Assembly (NCBI GenBank): GCA_003952965.2
Contig: CM025849.1
Coordinates: forward strand, 6,235,947 to 6,299,946
Direction of reading: 5' to 3'
From: Morella rubra
Taxonomy: Eukaryota; Streptophyta; Magnoliopsida; Fagales; Myricaceae
Length of the DNA stretch: 64,000 bases
A program made the position numbers and the translations under genes. Each line of letters begins with the position of its first letter. Position 1 is the stretch's first letter. The notes under the pieces are model-generated. The model was not told the DNA's origin, did not search any database, and saw only the letters and a list, made by a program, of their open reading frames with translations. Of the stretch, positions 12,564 through 23,808 are shown in pieces.

Positions 12564-14066
12564 TTAACTCTTTTTCTCAAGTATATTCTTGATATGCTCT
12601 GTTACAACCTCTGCTATGATCTCAGGAGAAAACCTTCTTATCATGTCCTCCCTTGCCTGCATGCCTTTGTTCTTAGCTTCGTCAACATTTTTCATAACAT
12701 GTCTCATAAGAACTCGAAGCTTATCGACAGAAGGTTCCGCCCAAAGATGCCCTTTGAATGGCCCTTCCATGACCTCACTCATTCTACTCACTGGCAATGG
12801 GTAGCTATTCTCCTCCGTCAAATACTCGGTCGGTCCAGACCAATTCGTGGCAATCACCGGTAACGACATTGCCATGGCTTCCACAAGAGGCCTCCCCCAT
12901 CCTTCCCCTCTTGATGGAAGAACGAACGCATCAGCTGCCTTGTATAGTCGTGGCAAATCAATTAGAGCAATGTGTGTGTCGATCACAAAGACTGAAGCCC
13001 AACCAGCCACTGGTTTTTCTATATCAGAGTCCTCCACAAACTCAACTATCTTGTTCTCAAAGTTTCTATCAGAATGATATGGATTAGTTAGCAAATACAA
13101 AGCGACCTCATCAATTCTAGAGAACTCCTTCAAGTATGACCTCAACAATACATCCCACCCTTTCCTGTACTCCCATTTGAAGATACTTAAAAATATCAAA
13201 TCATTTTTCAAATTCGTATTCCTGGTTGTTGAACCTAAGACCAATTTCCCTATGGAGGCTAGGTCTAATGGATTATACTTGAGGGGATGAAAGAACTCCA
13301 CATCAATAGGCTGAATGATTTTCACCACCTTAGAAGGATCAACCCCACTTTCAATAAACGTAGACACATGAAATTCAGTGGGAACCCAAACATAATCCAT
13401 TCTATTACACCGCTTCACGTGGTTGGTATTGACCCTATCAGTCTCAAACATGGTCCGGCCGATCACCGATTTGAAATTTTGGTAAGCACCTGGTGGGCAA
13501 GGGAAGGTTTCAAACAATGGAGGGTTCCAAGCACCAGGCTCACTCTGACAAATCACTATAGTCTCATTCATCCTACATTCTGTTTGGTGAAGCTCAAAGG
13601 CCAACTTCTTCATGTAGTGTGGCAAGCCTTCCCAGAATTCGAGGGATTCCATATCACCGTGATGCTCAATGGCCAATTGAAATGCTGAATTTTTCTTGTG
13701 TTCATGGAGGGCTAAGATATATGACCAACTTTCTGAACTGTACCCACCACCCGAAAGAAAAGGAGCCATCCATAGCACACAAGCGGGGGAAACGGAAATG
13801 GTATTTAACGTAGAGGTGTGTTTGGGTTTTGGGGTTGGGTGGAGAAAGCCTAAAAGGGTTTGAAGAAAAGTGGGGTGTGATGAGAAAGTGTATTTTAGGT
13901 GTTGAGTTTTGTAGAAGTTTGTTCTGGAGAAACCCAGTGAGATGGCTAGAAAAAGAACCAAAATGAAAGACGAGAAGAATAAGAGTGGTCTCTTTATTAA
14001 AGTCAGCGGGAGAGTTTGATTTGGTTGTGGATTATTGGTGGCTTGTTGGCTTTCATCAGAGTCCAT
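12564..14066 (-). CDS. family-4-type glycosyltransferase, type II membrane protein (copy B)
   Basis: Intronless, 500 aa from the ATG at 14066, with protein sequence identical to copy A at 6932-8434, including the membrane segment at residues 27-46 and the EX7E motif. The nucleotide sequence also looks identical over the gene, as do the overlapping open frames on the other strand. This copy retains the ancestral upstream sequence beyond 14421, so it is the better candidate for the original, fully regulated gene. Its 3' side faces the truncated Nudix copy. If the duplication is an assembly artefact, copies A and B are one gene. Substrate unknown. Confidence 0.9.
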   Translation of the reverse strand: MDSDESQQATNNPQPNQTLPLTLIKRPLLFFSSFILVLFLAISLGFSRTNFYKTQHLKYTFSSHPTFLQTLLGFLHPTPKPKHTSTLNTISVSPACVLWMAPFLSGGGYSSESWSYILALHEHKKNSAFQLAIEHHGDMESLEFWEGLPHYMKKLAFELHQTECRMNETIVICQSEPGAWNPPLFETFPCPPGAYQNFKSVIGRTMFETDRVNTNHVKRCNRMDYVWVPTEFHVSTFIESGVDPSKVVKIIQPIDVEFFHPLKYNPLDLASIGKLVLGSTTRNTNLKNDLIFLSIFKWEYRKGWDVLLRSYLKEFSRIDEVALYLLTNPYHSDRNFENKIVEFVEDSDIEKPVAGWASVFVIDTHIALIDLPRLYKAADAFVLPSRGEGWGRPLVEAMAMSLPVIATNWSGPTEYLTEENSYPLPVSRMSEVMEGPFKGHLWAEPSVDKLRVLMRHVMKNVDEAKNKGMQAREDMIRRFSPEIIAEVVTEHIKNILEKKS

Positions 14067-14278
14067 GGCAATGGCTCCGAGAAGCGATTCCAAGTGTAAG
14101 CGAAAAACTCACAAAGCTTGGAGGATTGGAAGGGGGCGTGATCAATACTGAAGCATTAGAGAGGGAAAACTTTGGGCCGCAGGGAAGGGAATAGAGAGAC
14201 CTTGTCAAAAACTAGGAGAGAAGAGGAAAGACATACATAGGTAAACTCCACCAATGTTAAATTGTTTGCAAACCTAAT

Positions 14279-14451
14279 TTTTGACATTTTCAAAATTTTG
14301 GTTAGTGGGAATTGGTGAAAAAAAAAATTAGAAAATAGATGAATGAATTTTTTATATTTATTGTAATGGAAAGAGATATTTGATGGAAAGAGAGATTATT
14401 TTATAATTATTTTTTTAAATTAAAATTTTGAGATGACCAAATACTTGGGAC
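14279..14451. mobile_element. AT-rich MITE-like element at the right edge of the duplication
   Basis: The left part (CATTTTCAAAATTTT) is an imperfect inverted match to the right part (AAAATTTTGAGATG) near 14424-14437. The interior resembles the elements at 34141-34317 and 42896-43093 (GAATTTTTTATATTTATT near 14342-14359). Boundaries are approximate. Its counterpart upstream of copy A is cut short at about 8795. Confidence 0.5.
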
Positions 14452-15932
14452 GTAAGGCCTTTTAATTGTTTTTGAGATAACTATGACGTAGTAGTTTTAT
14501 ATCTCCAGAACCAACTAATTTTTTTCTAAGTAATCAGGAATTTTATTTCACTAGAAAATATAAAAGCATGCTAAATACAGACAGCCTTCTGAGGCCGAGT
14601 ATAAGTAACAGGGGCATAGGGCTCATTACAGCATCATTAAAAGCTCAACAGGCTATACATTGATTGGCCTAGTTCCAAATGGCCATAAAAGCTTCAACTA
14701 CACAGGCCTAAAGGGTCGAATTCTTAATGGGTACAAAGACTAGATAATATCTTCACTGAAAAAGGCAGTCACCAGAGAAGTGGGTACTCAAGCACCTCGC
14801 TCTCATTTCCTCGAAAAGGGTGTCCACACCAGCATCTGTGGACAACGAGATCCAAGGCAAAAACTGGCTAAGGAGCGGGTGAAAGACCACCAAGACAGCA
14901 ACTGCAATAAAGATCTGAGGTCGCTGAGATCAACCATTTGATGCAAGTACGTCGGAACTCGCCACAACATAGTGGTCATCACCTGTTCCCTCCCAAGAAT
15001 ATTGAAATAAAATTCAAAAACACATGGAAAATACAACAAAACACATGAAATAAACTGCTGCTGGCCCGGAATCCAGCTGGAAAAAAAAAAAAAAGCCCGA
15101 GACACCACCAAAAACCACCCAAGCAGATCCAAAGGCCTGGTTCAGATGCTTCTTTTTATTTATTTGTCTTAATTTATTATATACTAAAAATGGAAGAAAG
15201 TTACAGTACACAATGAATTGGTACAAGTAGAGGAAACGAGAGACCTAGTAGAGAAAAAGGTCATAGGAAGTTATTGTTGCCAAGAAAATACGACCTAAAC
15301 AAACGATAAGTTGCAGGAATGACATCACTAGAGTTCCAAACAAAGAAAAAGAAACTTATAATAACTATTTGCAGAAGAATGAGCATGGGATTGTTCGTGC
15401 CTCAGACTTCCTTAATTTCTTTTAACTTGCGCTAGTGTCTTCCTCAACAATAAACCATTTTTCAAACAACTTTTCAGAAAAGCAATTCACTGAAGGGGTA
15501 TCACAATTGGAGAGGATGGACCCTCTAAAGTGGGTACCGGAACATTAATAAAATCCTCCAATGAAATTTTACCGCTGGAACAGCCCCAAACTGTACAGCA
15601 TCAGGTATGTACAGTTTGATTACTTCAATCAAAACCCGAAATTCAACTGAATCATCAATGACATGATTGCATCAACCTTTCTCCCAAAAGATAATGACAT
15701 CGATACCATTTCAACTTGCTTTGGTTATACAATTACACAAACTGAAAAATACTAACAATTGCTTGGTTATACAAGCGACCATTTGACTTGCACCTCTTGG
15801 AAATTGCAAAGAGTTGAGGAAAACCCCTTTATGTTTTTTGTAAGCACGACATATTTATTACAAGCAAGACATACAACAGTGGGACTACTCTCAGTAGATT
15901 GAAGATGCAAAAGCCCAAAGAACAAGCAACAT
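14452..15932 (-). other. intergenic with a coding-like, possibly retroposed segment
   Basis: Downstream of uricase. On the minus strand, about 15012-14758 reads as an open frame with one internal stop, including the stretch FHPLLSQFLPWISLSTDAGV and ending near GDCLFQ. About 250 bp of untranslated-looking sequence follow, with AATAAAA near 14548 and a short A-run near 14516-14522. This looks like the 3' end of an old reverse-transcribed copy or gene relic. I do not recognise the protein. Confidence 0.35.
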
Positions 15933-18900
15933 CTACATCTTTGACCAGAAGCGGCTCAAGCTAGCTTGAATTGATCCATGTGGTTCGTCTGTTGGTAAAT
16001 ATACATCATCAGCAAACTGCAGAACAACATCACGAGTCAGTTTCATTTTAAATACATAAATCATAGTTTGAAGATCGACATTGCCAGGACAAGAGAAGGG
16101 AAGGGAGGCCAACATACACGGTACCGGCGGTAAATATGGTAAATGAAGCAAAATGCCAATAGATTACTCTATTTGAAGGCTTTAAGTAGGTGACTGGGCA
16201 GTGGCTCTGAAGATGCTAAGGGTCAACTATGGCAAGCAAAGATGCAGGTTTTTAACAACATGAAGATGTTGAACGATTACCCTTGAATGGTCTCAACCAT
16301 TCAATCCCTTCCCTCCCTCTTTCGTCGGGGGATGCAACATAAGAGAATGACCAAATACAATACAGTTCTTTTCATGCAATCAAACAAAACTCCTGTCACT
16401 TAGATTTCATTTGGGCACAAGAGTTTCAAGGGCAGGATTTCCATTGCAGTGTCGAGTTAAATTTCTAGAATAGTAAGCTAACTACAAGAATTTTCTCTTG
16501 ATGATATTCATGGAGAAACTCCAGCTTTCTTCATATGAGGATTTGAAATGAGTAGATGTAAGATGTTATTTCGAATTCAGTACAAAATAATTACAGCCTT
16601 ATAATATGAACATTTGAAATGATCACATGTAAGATGTTAATCCAAATTCAAAACACTGGAGTTCCTGCAGGAGAAAAATCTTCAAAACTCCGTCAAATTC
16701 AGATCAAGCATTTGTTCTTCAAATCTCTAACATGCTGTTTGTTTTTCAAAATTTTAGTAAAATTTTATTAAAATTTTACTTTTATCAAACACACTTTAAA
16801 ATTTTAATTTTACTTTTATCACTCATTCACCAATTCCAATACCATCTCTTTTTAACACCAACACAAAATTTTACTAAAATTTTGAAAACAAACAGCATAA
16901 AAATTTTAAATCCTTGAATATCAATACAACCTTTTGGTAGTTTGCTATTAATATAACTCTATGGAAAAGATTATCAACTTTGCTATTCTTCCAACAACCT
17001 CTGGCAGACATAACTTATAAAGGAAAGTCCTACCTTCACAATAGTCTCATTGTCCTTGTTTTTCAGATTAACAGGTAGGAAATGGATATTCGGCATCTTT
17101 AATTCGACAGATGAGATGTCAAGGAACCTGGAAGCATTAGAAAGAAAAAAAAAATCAGTCTCGAGCTATTGCACAATTGAAGTAACCACACATGGCCAAG
17201 TGAAAGAATAAGAGGATCATGCATGCACCAGTGCCAGCAAACAATACAAGAGTACACATCCATGCATTTCTCCAGCTTTCTGCCCGTATGCACATGTGGG
17301 CATGCAGATATATGCGTGTGTGTGTGTGTGTGGAAGGTGGAGTGGGAGTCTGTGTGGGTGGATGGATGTGTATGAGAGGGACACCGAGAGAGAGACCTGT
17401 TGAGTACATTTCTTGCCATTTGATAAAGAGTACTCTGGACAGATGGGCTGTAAACCCCCTGCGTTGGAGGACCATAGAAAGTGTCAACCAGAACCTTTTT
17501 CACATCAAGGTATCTCTCTGTAAAGCAATGCGGGTTCGGAGGGATGCTTGAGAGAGATTCGTATGAGTACCTGGATCCAAGATTACTCAGAAACATGACT
17601 CTGCATTTCTCAAAATCTAACAGCAACTTGAAGTGGAACAAACATAAACATTGGAAGCTCAGTAGGAACGACCAAGAGAGTAAGAAAAAAAATATGAATT
17701 TCAACTTCTCAATTGATACCCCCTGTATCAAGTGTGATTTTGGAACCAACGTAACTTTCAGAAACTTAATAACAGAACAACCAAGTGGGCAACCCAAAAC
17801 TGTCTTCTTTTATTGACTTGATATCCCTTGCATCAACTATGATATCATTAAATGTTATACCTCCATGATGCTGTGACCTCTGTCGCCAGTACCCTCTCCT
17901 GTGTTTCAGGAAGGGCAGTGTACACGTCCCTAATAAACCCCTCAAAACCTGACTGTTCATCACATAAAATCCAAAGTAAGCAATCATTAAACAAAACAAA
18001 AAAAAAGGCTATGCCCCAACTATATTACATCTGCAATTAGGATTGGAGTTTTGCACAATAATATTCTCTCTGATGTTCATCAAGGAATCTTTTTCTCATG
18101 TCAAGGAGACACCAGGCAAGTCATGAAGATTTGGGAGACAAGAACCAATGATTTGCCCAACCCTTACTTCAAGGTGCTAATCCCCATGTCAGTTTAGAAC
18201 ATGTCAGAACAAGTTCCAACAGAGTTCTGTTTCGAGTGAAATATTCACGATTCATTTAGCACACTTTACATCTTCAAGGTGCTAATCCCCATGTCAGTTT
18301 AGAACATGTCAGAACAAGTTCCAACAGAGTTCTGCTTCAAGTGAAATATTCACAATTCATTTAGCACACTTTACATCTTGGTCTTCTTGTAAAGGCTCCA
18401 ACTCATTTGCATTTGATCACTCCTATTGGGTGTCAACATCATCTTACGAAGAACAAGCATATGGGAAAAGTGTGTGGGCAACTTGTCCATAAAATCCCTC
18501 CGAGTCAAACTGAAGCGGTCTCTCTTTGGCTCCCTGAAAACTTTTATTTTTTGTCCTGCCAACCATTAACACCTTTCCTCTTTTTTTCTTGGGTAAACTC
18601 ACATTAATATTTTGACTGTTGGCTCTTAGTAGGTAATAAAATTCCTTTGCAACTTGCTGTCTGAGTATAATGTGAAGTAGCAAGAATAAATGTATTGCAA
18701 AGACCCTATCCCACTTCTGAAAATATGAACCCAATGTATCTCCATCAAAATCTACAACACATAAATACCAGCCAATGGACAGAGTGAAATCAGATCCGAC
18801 GTAGAATATTTAGTGTACATAAAAGTGTAAAGCCGTAAACATTTACTTGCCCAAAAAAAAAGAGAGAAACATTTACAATTATACTAAGCTCACTTGCCAC

Positions 18901-20635
18901 ATCAAGCAAAAAAGATATTGGAAGTACATAAGAGAAATGATTTTGGATATTTGAATCAAAAGAGAAATGAGCTTACTTTAGTTGTCTTCAGCAGAGCCAA
19001 CCCCTCAATGCCAGAAGTCACCTGTAATGTACCAGACTTCTTTAATATTACCTCCGTGGTGTGCTTCTCAGATCCAAGTTTAAAACCTACAACAGAGAAT
19101 ATAGAAATAGAATTAAAAGTCATCAAAGTATGAGTACCAAAAACTGAAGGCAGTTTCTTAGCTCTTCAGGCCAACGAAAATGAATTTTTAACAGAAAACT
19201 TAAGAAGTTCTTGTCAATTTGGTTGAGCAATTCCAGTTGCAGAGCCTGGGTAAAGGATGGGGAAAGGGCAACTATACTGATGCTACATATCTTGCCCTTT
19301 TTGTTCAAAGAATTGCAGAAAAAAATTAATGACCTATAAATTGCTTCACAATCTTCAAGACAGGAAGTAGGAATGCATCTTACCAAATGATTGAGCATTA
19401 CCTTTAAGTTTTAGTTTCTGTGCTAAATATATGTTTTCTACTTTCTATGGGTTTTTCCATTCCCTGTTAGAGTTTTGGACTTTTTTCTTTTTACTTATCA
19501 GTGTCTTTGTTTTGTGGTCACTATTTACCTGTTTTTCTATACCTAATATATTTGATGATTTGCGTGTGTTTTTGCTTTAGGGTTCTTGTGTTTTCTTCTA
19601 GAAATGAAGTTTAGGTTTGACTTTCTAGGCGAATTTTAGTCAAGCCGATCTCTTACAATTCATGCCATAAATGTTCTCTGGGTTCATCACAATCAAGAGG
19701 TCGGTAGATATGTTTCCTTTGGTTACAGATTTAAAGTTTACACTCTCTTCTTAATAAGATTGAAACAACTAACCGTGTTCATGCTGTTGACCATCTATAT
19801 ATATACGCTCCCATGGCTTTTCCACTATCTTTATTATCGCACTGGTAACCTACACAGATGAAGAACATGAATTGGAATTTGCCCAACTAATGCCATACTT
19901 TAATAACATGATATACAAAATATATAAACTAACTCATAATAATGGAGTTACCGATTGACGAATTATGTATATCTTTTGAAAGGAACTAACATATAAACTA
20001 CCTCACAAGAAGAAATTTGAAAGGACATTCATGGAACTAACGAATCTACATAGGGGTAAAATGATGTGAAGTGCTTAGCAAGTAGAATTGCCGAAACAAA
20101 AAAACCAAAGAAATCAGATAGAAATATGATCGCATATCGTCAACAGAAATCTAAAATACAAATCAAATTTACACAGAAATTACCGGGTGGTAAAATGATA
20201 TGAAGTGCTTAGCAAGTAGAATTGCGAAGTCCTCCATTGAAAGTTGTTCTGAGCATTCCTTTGCTTTCACATATACCTGAATAGCAACTCAGTTAAATTG
20301 TAAGCAAGTGGGGACGAAACAAACAAACAAACAAAAAAGCAAACTCTCTCCATTAGATTTCTAGGCAACCAAAATAAAAAGATCAAACACTCAGACTCAG
20401 AGGCGTAATGGGAAAAGAAAAAAAAAATTACGGTGTTCTTCATGGTATCGGTGGCGACGACGTCGGAATTGTCATCGCGGACATAGGCGGCCACACAATC
20501 GGAGAGGAGGCTGATGCTGACGCTCCACTCGACGAAGAAATGGCGGCCGTCTTTGTTCCTCCATACCCTACCGACCCTCACCCGATCCTTCCCGTGCCTC
20601 TGCTCGAAGTTGAAACCATCCAAGTTTCTCGCCAT
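15933..20635 (-). CDS. UOX: uricase (urate oxidase), peroxisomal
   Basis: Eight exons on the minus strand: 20432-20635, 20184-20276, 19774-19849, 18977-19086, 17861-17952, 17397-17570, 17034-17127, 15933-16016 (927 bp, 308 aa). The enzyme oxidises urate to 5-hydroxyisourate with release of H2O2 in purine breakdown. Diagnostic stretches are the N-terminal DGFNFEQRHGKDRVRVGRVW, KNTVYVKAKE, the uricase signature beginning LALLKTTKSGF across exons 4-5, VYSPSVQSTLY, and DDVYLPTDEPHGSI near the end. The protein ends SKM, a C-terminal peroxisomal targeting tripeptide of the PTS1 type. The ATG at 20635 is the only one in its open frame at the family's usual start. Length matches the family. All introns are GT-AG and phases close, so the gene looks functional. 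Confidence 0.97.
16731..16897. mobile_element. MITE in uricase intron 7, Tourist/PIF-Harbinger-like
   Basis: About 167 bp with long terminal inverted repeats. The left end ATGCTGTTTGTTTTTCAAAA is the inverted match of the right end TTTTGAAAACAAACAGCAT. The flanks read TAA on both sides (16728-16730 and 16898-16900), fitting a 3 bp target duplication. A related, more decayed copy lies near 20980-21096. Confidence 0.75.
17315..17332. repeat. TG microsatellite in uricase intron 6
   Basis: Short (TG)n tract within the intron between exons 6 and 7, followed by GA- and GT-rich sequence up to about 17396. Confidence 0.7.
18170..18380. repeat. 105 bp tandem duplication in uricase intron 4
   Basis: Two head-to-tail copies with a period of 105 bp, beginning CAAGGTGCTAATCCCC at 18170 and 18275. 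Only about three mismatches were seen over the unit, so the duplication is fairly young. Confidence 0.9.
20053..20094. repeat. 42 bp partial copy of uricase exon 2 in intron 2
   Basis: The stretch GTGAAGTGCTTAGCAAGTAG with its flanks repeats part of exon 2 (about 20187-20227), with one mismatch in the core, and lies about 130 bp inside intron 2. The copy lacks the exon's donor context, so it is not a usable exon. Confidence 0.8.
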
Positions 20636-20979
20636 GCTTGACTTCGGATTCACCGAGACAAAAGCCCTCAAAGAATGTATAAAGTGTTTTCACTGAGCTG
20701 AGAAGACTTGGCCCCAACACCTGTGTGCGGGAGATTTTAAAGGACGAGGACAGCATTAGCTGTCAGTGTCCGACGATGACAATCCTTTTTGTTCCTATCA
20801 ATGTCTGACAGAGATGAGTAGTTTGCAGTGGCGTCCCACTCTCTTCCAAACGCGCGTGCCTCCAATGAGAACTGGAAATCTTGGTCAAAAGAACATTTCC
20901 AATAGTGTTTTTAATGTTCTAATTCAGCAAAGTTTTTGTTCCTGTACTGTATCGAAGATGTTGCTAACTTAACAAATTC

Positions 20980-21096
20980 GTTTTAAAATTTTACTTTTAC
21001 TATTATTATTCATACATCAATTCTAATACTATCTTTTTTTTAATATCAACACAAAATTTTATTAAAATTTTACAACCAAACACTATATAAATAAAT
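20980..21096. mobile_element. decayed MITE related to the one in uricase intron 7
   Basis: Shares the interior and right end of the 16731-16897 element (CAATTCTAATACTATC and AAAATTTTATTAAAATTTTA). The left terminus is unclear. Confidence 0.45.
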
Positions 21097-21756
21097 TAAA
21101 ATAAAATTTTGAAAGGTTGAAATTTAAAATTTATATATAAAAAACGTTAAAAAAAAACCCCAAAAAAAATAGAATTTTTAACAAACTATGGGCCCTCTTG
21201 TTCCCTAATGTCGGCCCATGGATTATTTAACATTGTGTCAGCAAAAAAAAAATGTTTACGTTTGTTGGAAGGAATTCAAATCACATTCGTTTACTTCTTG
21301 AAGTAAAAGACAGTATCAAGTATTTAAATTTTATTTTTGTGTTGTGTATTAAATTTTTGTATAAGGTTATTGATATTTTGTATTCAAAATTATTATTTTT
21401 ATTGATTAACTATTACTTTCAAATATTTTGTATCCTCTGTTAAAATGTTCCATCAATTTTGATAGAAACTAATTTTTTTGACCTTTAAAATTATGATTTT
21501 TATTTGTGTGTTATATGTGTTAATAGATTCTTCTGTGGAAAAATTTCATTTTGTACCTCTAAACGTTTGAGTCAATGTTATTTTAAGGATCCGAAATATC
21601 AAATTCATCATATTGAACCTTCAAACTATCAAACTTTATCAATGTGCACACTAAAATAAAATTCAATCCACATGTCCTAGTTATAATACATTTTGACAAT
21701 CAAATCTTGTTTGAAGGTGCACGTTGATAAATCTTGACAATTTAAGAACCCAATGT

Positions 21757-21931
21757 CAGGAACGAAGTAGGGATTGAACCTCGGGAGGGCCAATTATATA
21801 AAAATAAATTTTGGGAGAGCTAAAATACAAAAAAAATAAAATAAGAAACTTTTTTAAAAAATAGAATCACTAAAGGAAAATTCTTTTTAATGATTTTTGG
21901 GGTCTTGCGAGGGCCATGCCTGGCCCCCTTT
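21757..21931. mobile_element. hAT-like element remnant
   Basis: Begins CAGGAACGAAGTAGGGATTG, resembling the common plant hAT terminus, and ends near GAGGGCCATGCCTGGCCCC. A convincing matching right terminus and an 8 bp target duplication were not found, so the call rests on terminal resemblance. Confidence 0.35.
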
Positions 21932-21966
21932 CCTCCCTCCCTCTCCCTCTCCCTCTCCCTCTCCCT
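21932..21966. repeat. CTCCCT minisatellite
   Basis: Short hexamer array of CTCCCT units following the hAT-like remnant. Confidence 0.8.
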
Positions 21967-22155
21967 CAATGTAACGGATTTGGTGGTTCTAACCTCTAAA
22001 GTGACATTAGCACCATAATTTGAAACTGCAAAGTGATTTTTTTTTCTTTTTTTTTATTTATCCAAACAACGATATATTGCAATAATTATAGTTAAGCAAG
22101 ATGAAAATCAAAAGGTTGAAGAATGAACCTTCTCTATTGTGTGTTTGGATACTAA

Positions 22156-22381
22156 GGGCATGTTCATTTTGATGAAAATTTTAGAATTTGAATCCAATTC
22201 TCTAAAATTACAATTTCAACATTACTTCTACACAAATACCAATACAACTCAATATTAACTTTTTTTATAAACATCAATACTACTCAACAACTTTTACACA
22301 AACACCAATAAAATTCTAACATCACCTAAATATTCACACGATACTTAAAATTCTTAAAATTTTACCAAAACAAGCATGCCC
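22156..22381. mobile_element. Tourist-like MITE (PIF/Harbinger type)
   Basis: About 226 bp with ends GGGCATGTTCATTTTGATGA and its imperfect inverted match (TTTTACCAAAACAAGCATGCCC at the right). Flanked by TAA on both sides (22153-22155, 22382-22384), the 3 bp duplication typical of PIF/Harbinger. Another fragment of similar sequence lies at about 22400-22500. Confidence 0.75.
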
Positions 22382-23808
22382 TAATTAATAAGAAACTACA
22401 AAGATGTTCATTTTGGTGAGATTTTTAAATTTTAAAATATTTTGAAAATTTTTAGGTGATGTTAAAATTTATTAGTATGCGTGTAGAAGTTGTTTTAATG
22501 CATTGGTAGTTAAATATGTTCGATTTATACTATAATTTATGTATGTCTTAAAATACAAACTAAAATAAACGTCTCCGTATGGAGACGGCAATCACATGAT
22601 ATTAATATAACGACATGCAGTAACCAAACGAGAAGTGTTGTGTCTGCATGCCTCCAGTTCTTTCTTTGGCGATGTTATATTAATTTTAATGTTGTACTTA
22701 ATTTTCTCTGCATGCATGCAGCGTGGCACAGCGAGCGTGATATATAAATCTGCTAGAAGTAGTGCCATGGGCCATTACTTGCCCGAGTTCTACGTCACCC
22801 CAATTGACTATGGAACGTGACATAAAATATGAAACTTTGACTAGCTGTTCCCATGGATTATAAAGCTGTGGTCGCCTTATACCATGGTTTTAGCTATAGG
22901 TAGTCTGTAGACATCACATGTACGTATATATACCTTTGAATTCAACGAATTGGTTCCTTCGTGGACTAGACGCTATATATATTCAAAGTTTGGATAAGAA
23001 TTCTGATCTACAACTCTTTGACTTTTTATATTATAAAGTTTGAAAAAAAAAATCCTGTATATTTACCTACTTAAAAGGAGAAATTATAAGAAAAAACATA
23101 ATACGAAGAAAGGCCCATAGCGCCACGTACATGACAAGCGGGAAGCCCTCTACAACAAGCGAAGCTGCAAAAGCGTGTTCAAAGCCCACACCAACCAACA
23201 GGCTCCAAAGACCAACAATCCAAACCCAAATTTAAAGATCCGAAACTCACTATCCGGCCCATAGGCCCAACACACAACCAGCACGCCACACATGGTGGTG
23301 AATGGTGATACCAATTCGCAAGAGGAGAGGTGGCGGCAAATGGCTCCTCACTTGGATCTAAGTAAGAAATGGAAGTCAGGCGCGGGAAAAAAAAAATTAA
23401 AGTAAAGTCAGAAATATATGGATAAAATGTGTTAAAAATAAAAGATCAAGACCCCACCCAAATCATATGGGTGTAAATCGTATTAACCATTTTTATTTTT
23501 TATTTTTTTGTATAAGTAAGACTTTTCTAAAAAATGTTCGCATGATGTAACCTTATTTTCACATAGGCAAATTTGTCCGCACTTTTCTTGTGGAGGCAGG
23601 CACGTACTGTTGTACTACATAAATGTCTCTGTCAATTTTCTTGCTCTTTTTGTTTGTTATTCATCGTACTAACTATTATCATGTGACATAATATTGATTA
23701 GGAACTATCATCATTTTTAATTCCTTTTTCTTATTGCTAAACTATATATTACTATATGTATTGACTTTTGCATCAATTTTTTTTTTATTACTAAACTATA
23801 TATTTATG

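Larger units (their letters stand above)
8816..14421. repeat. tandem segmental duplication, unit 2
   Basis: Second copy of 3026-8795, 5.6 kb, direct orientation. Its left edge begins at AGCACAAC inside what was Nudix intron 2. Its right edge lies inside an AT-rich MITE-like element that continues past 14421. Unit 2 lacks low-complexity segments present in unit 1 and has G7 instead of G8 in the AG/G tract near 10640-10660. I saw no substitutions. Confidence 0.95.

Noticed and set aside
17219-17816. Overlapping plus-strand frames of about 110 residues and a 232-residue minus-strand frame
   Set aside because: They cover uricase exon 6, its introns and a TG repeat. Only the exon part of the minus-strand frame is real coding sequence.
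20408-20641. 77-residue plus-strand frame
   Set aside because: Antisense shadow of uricase exon 1.
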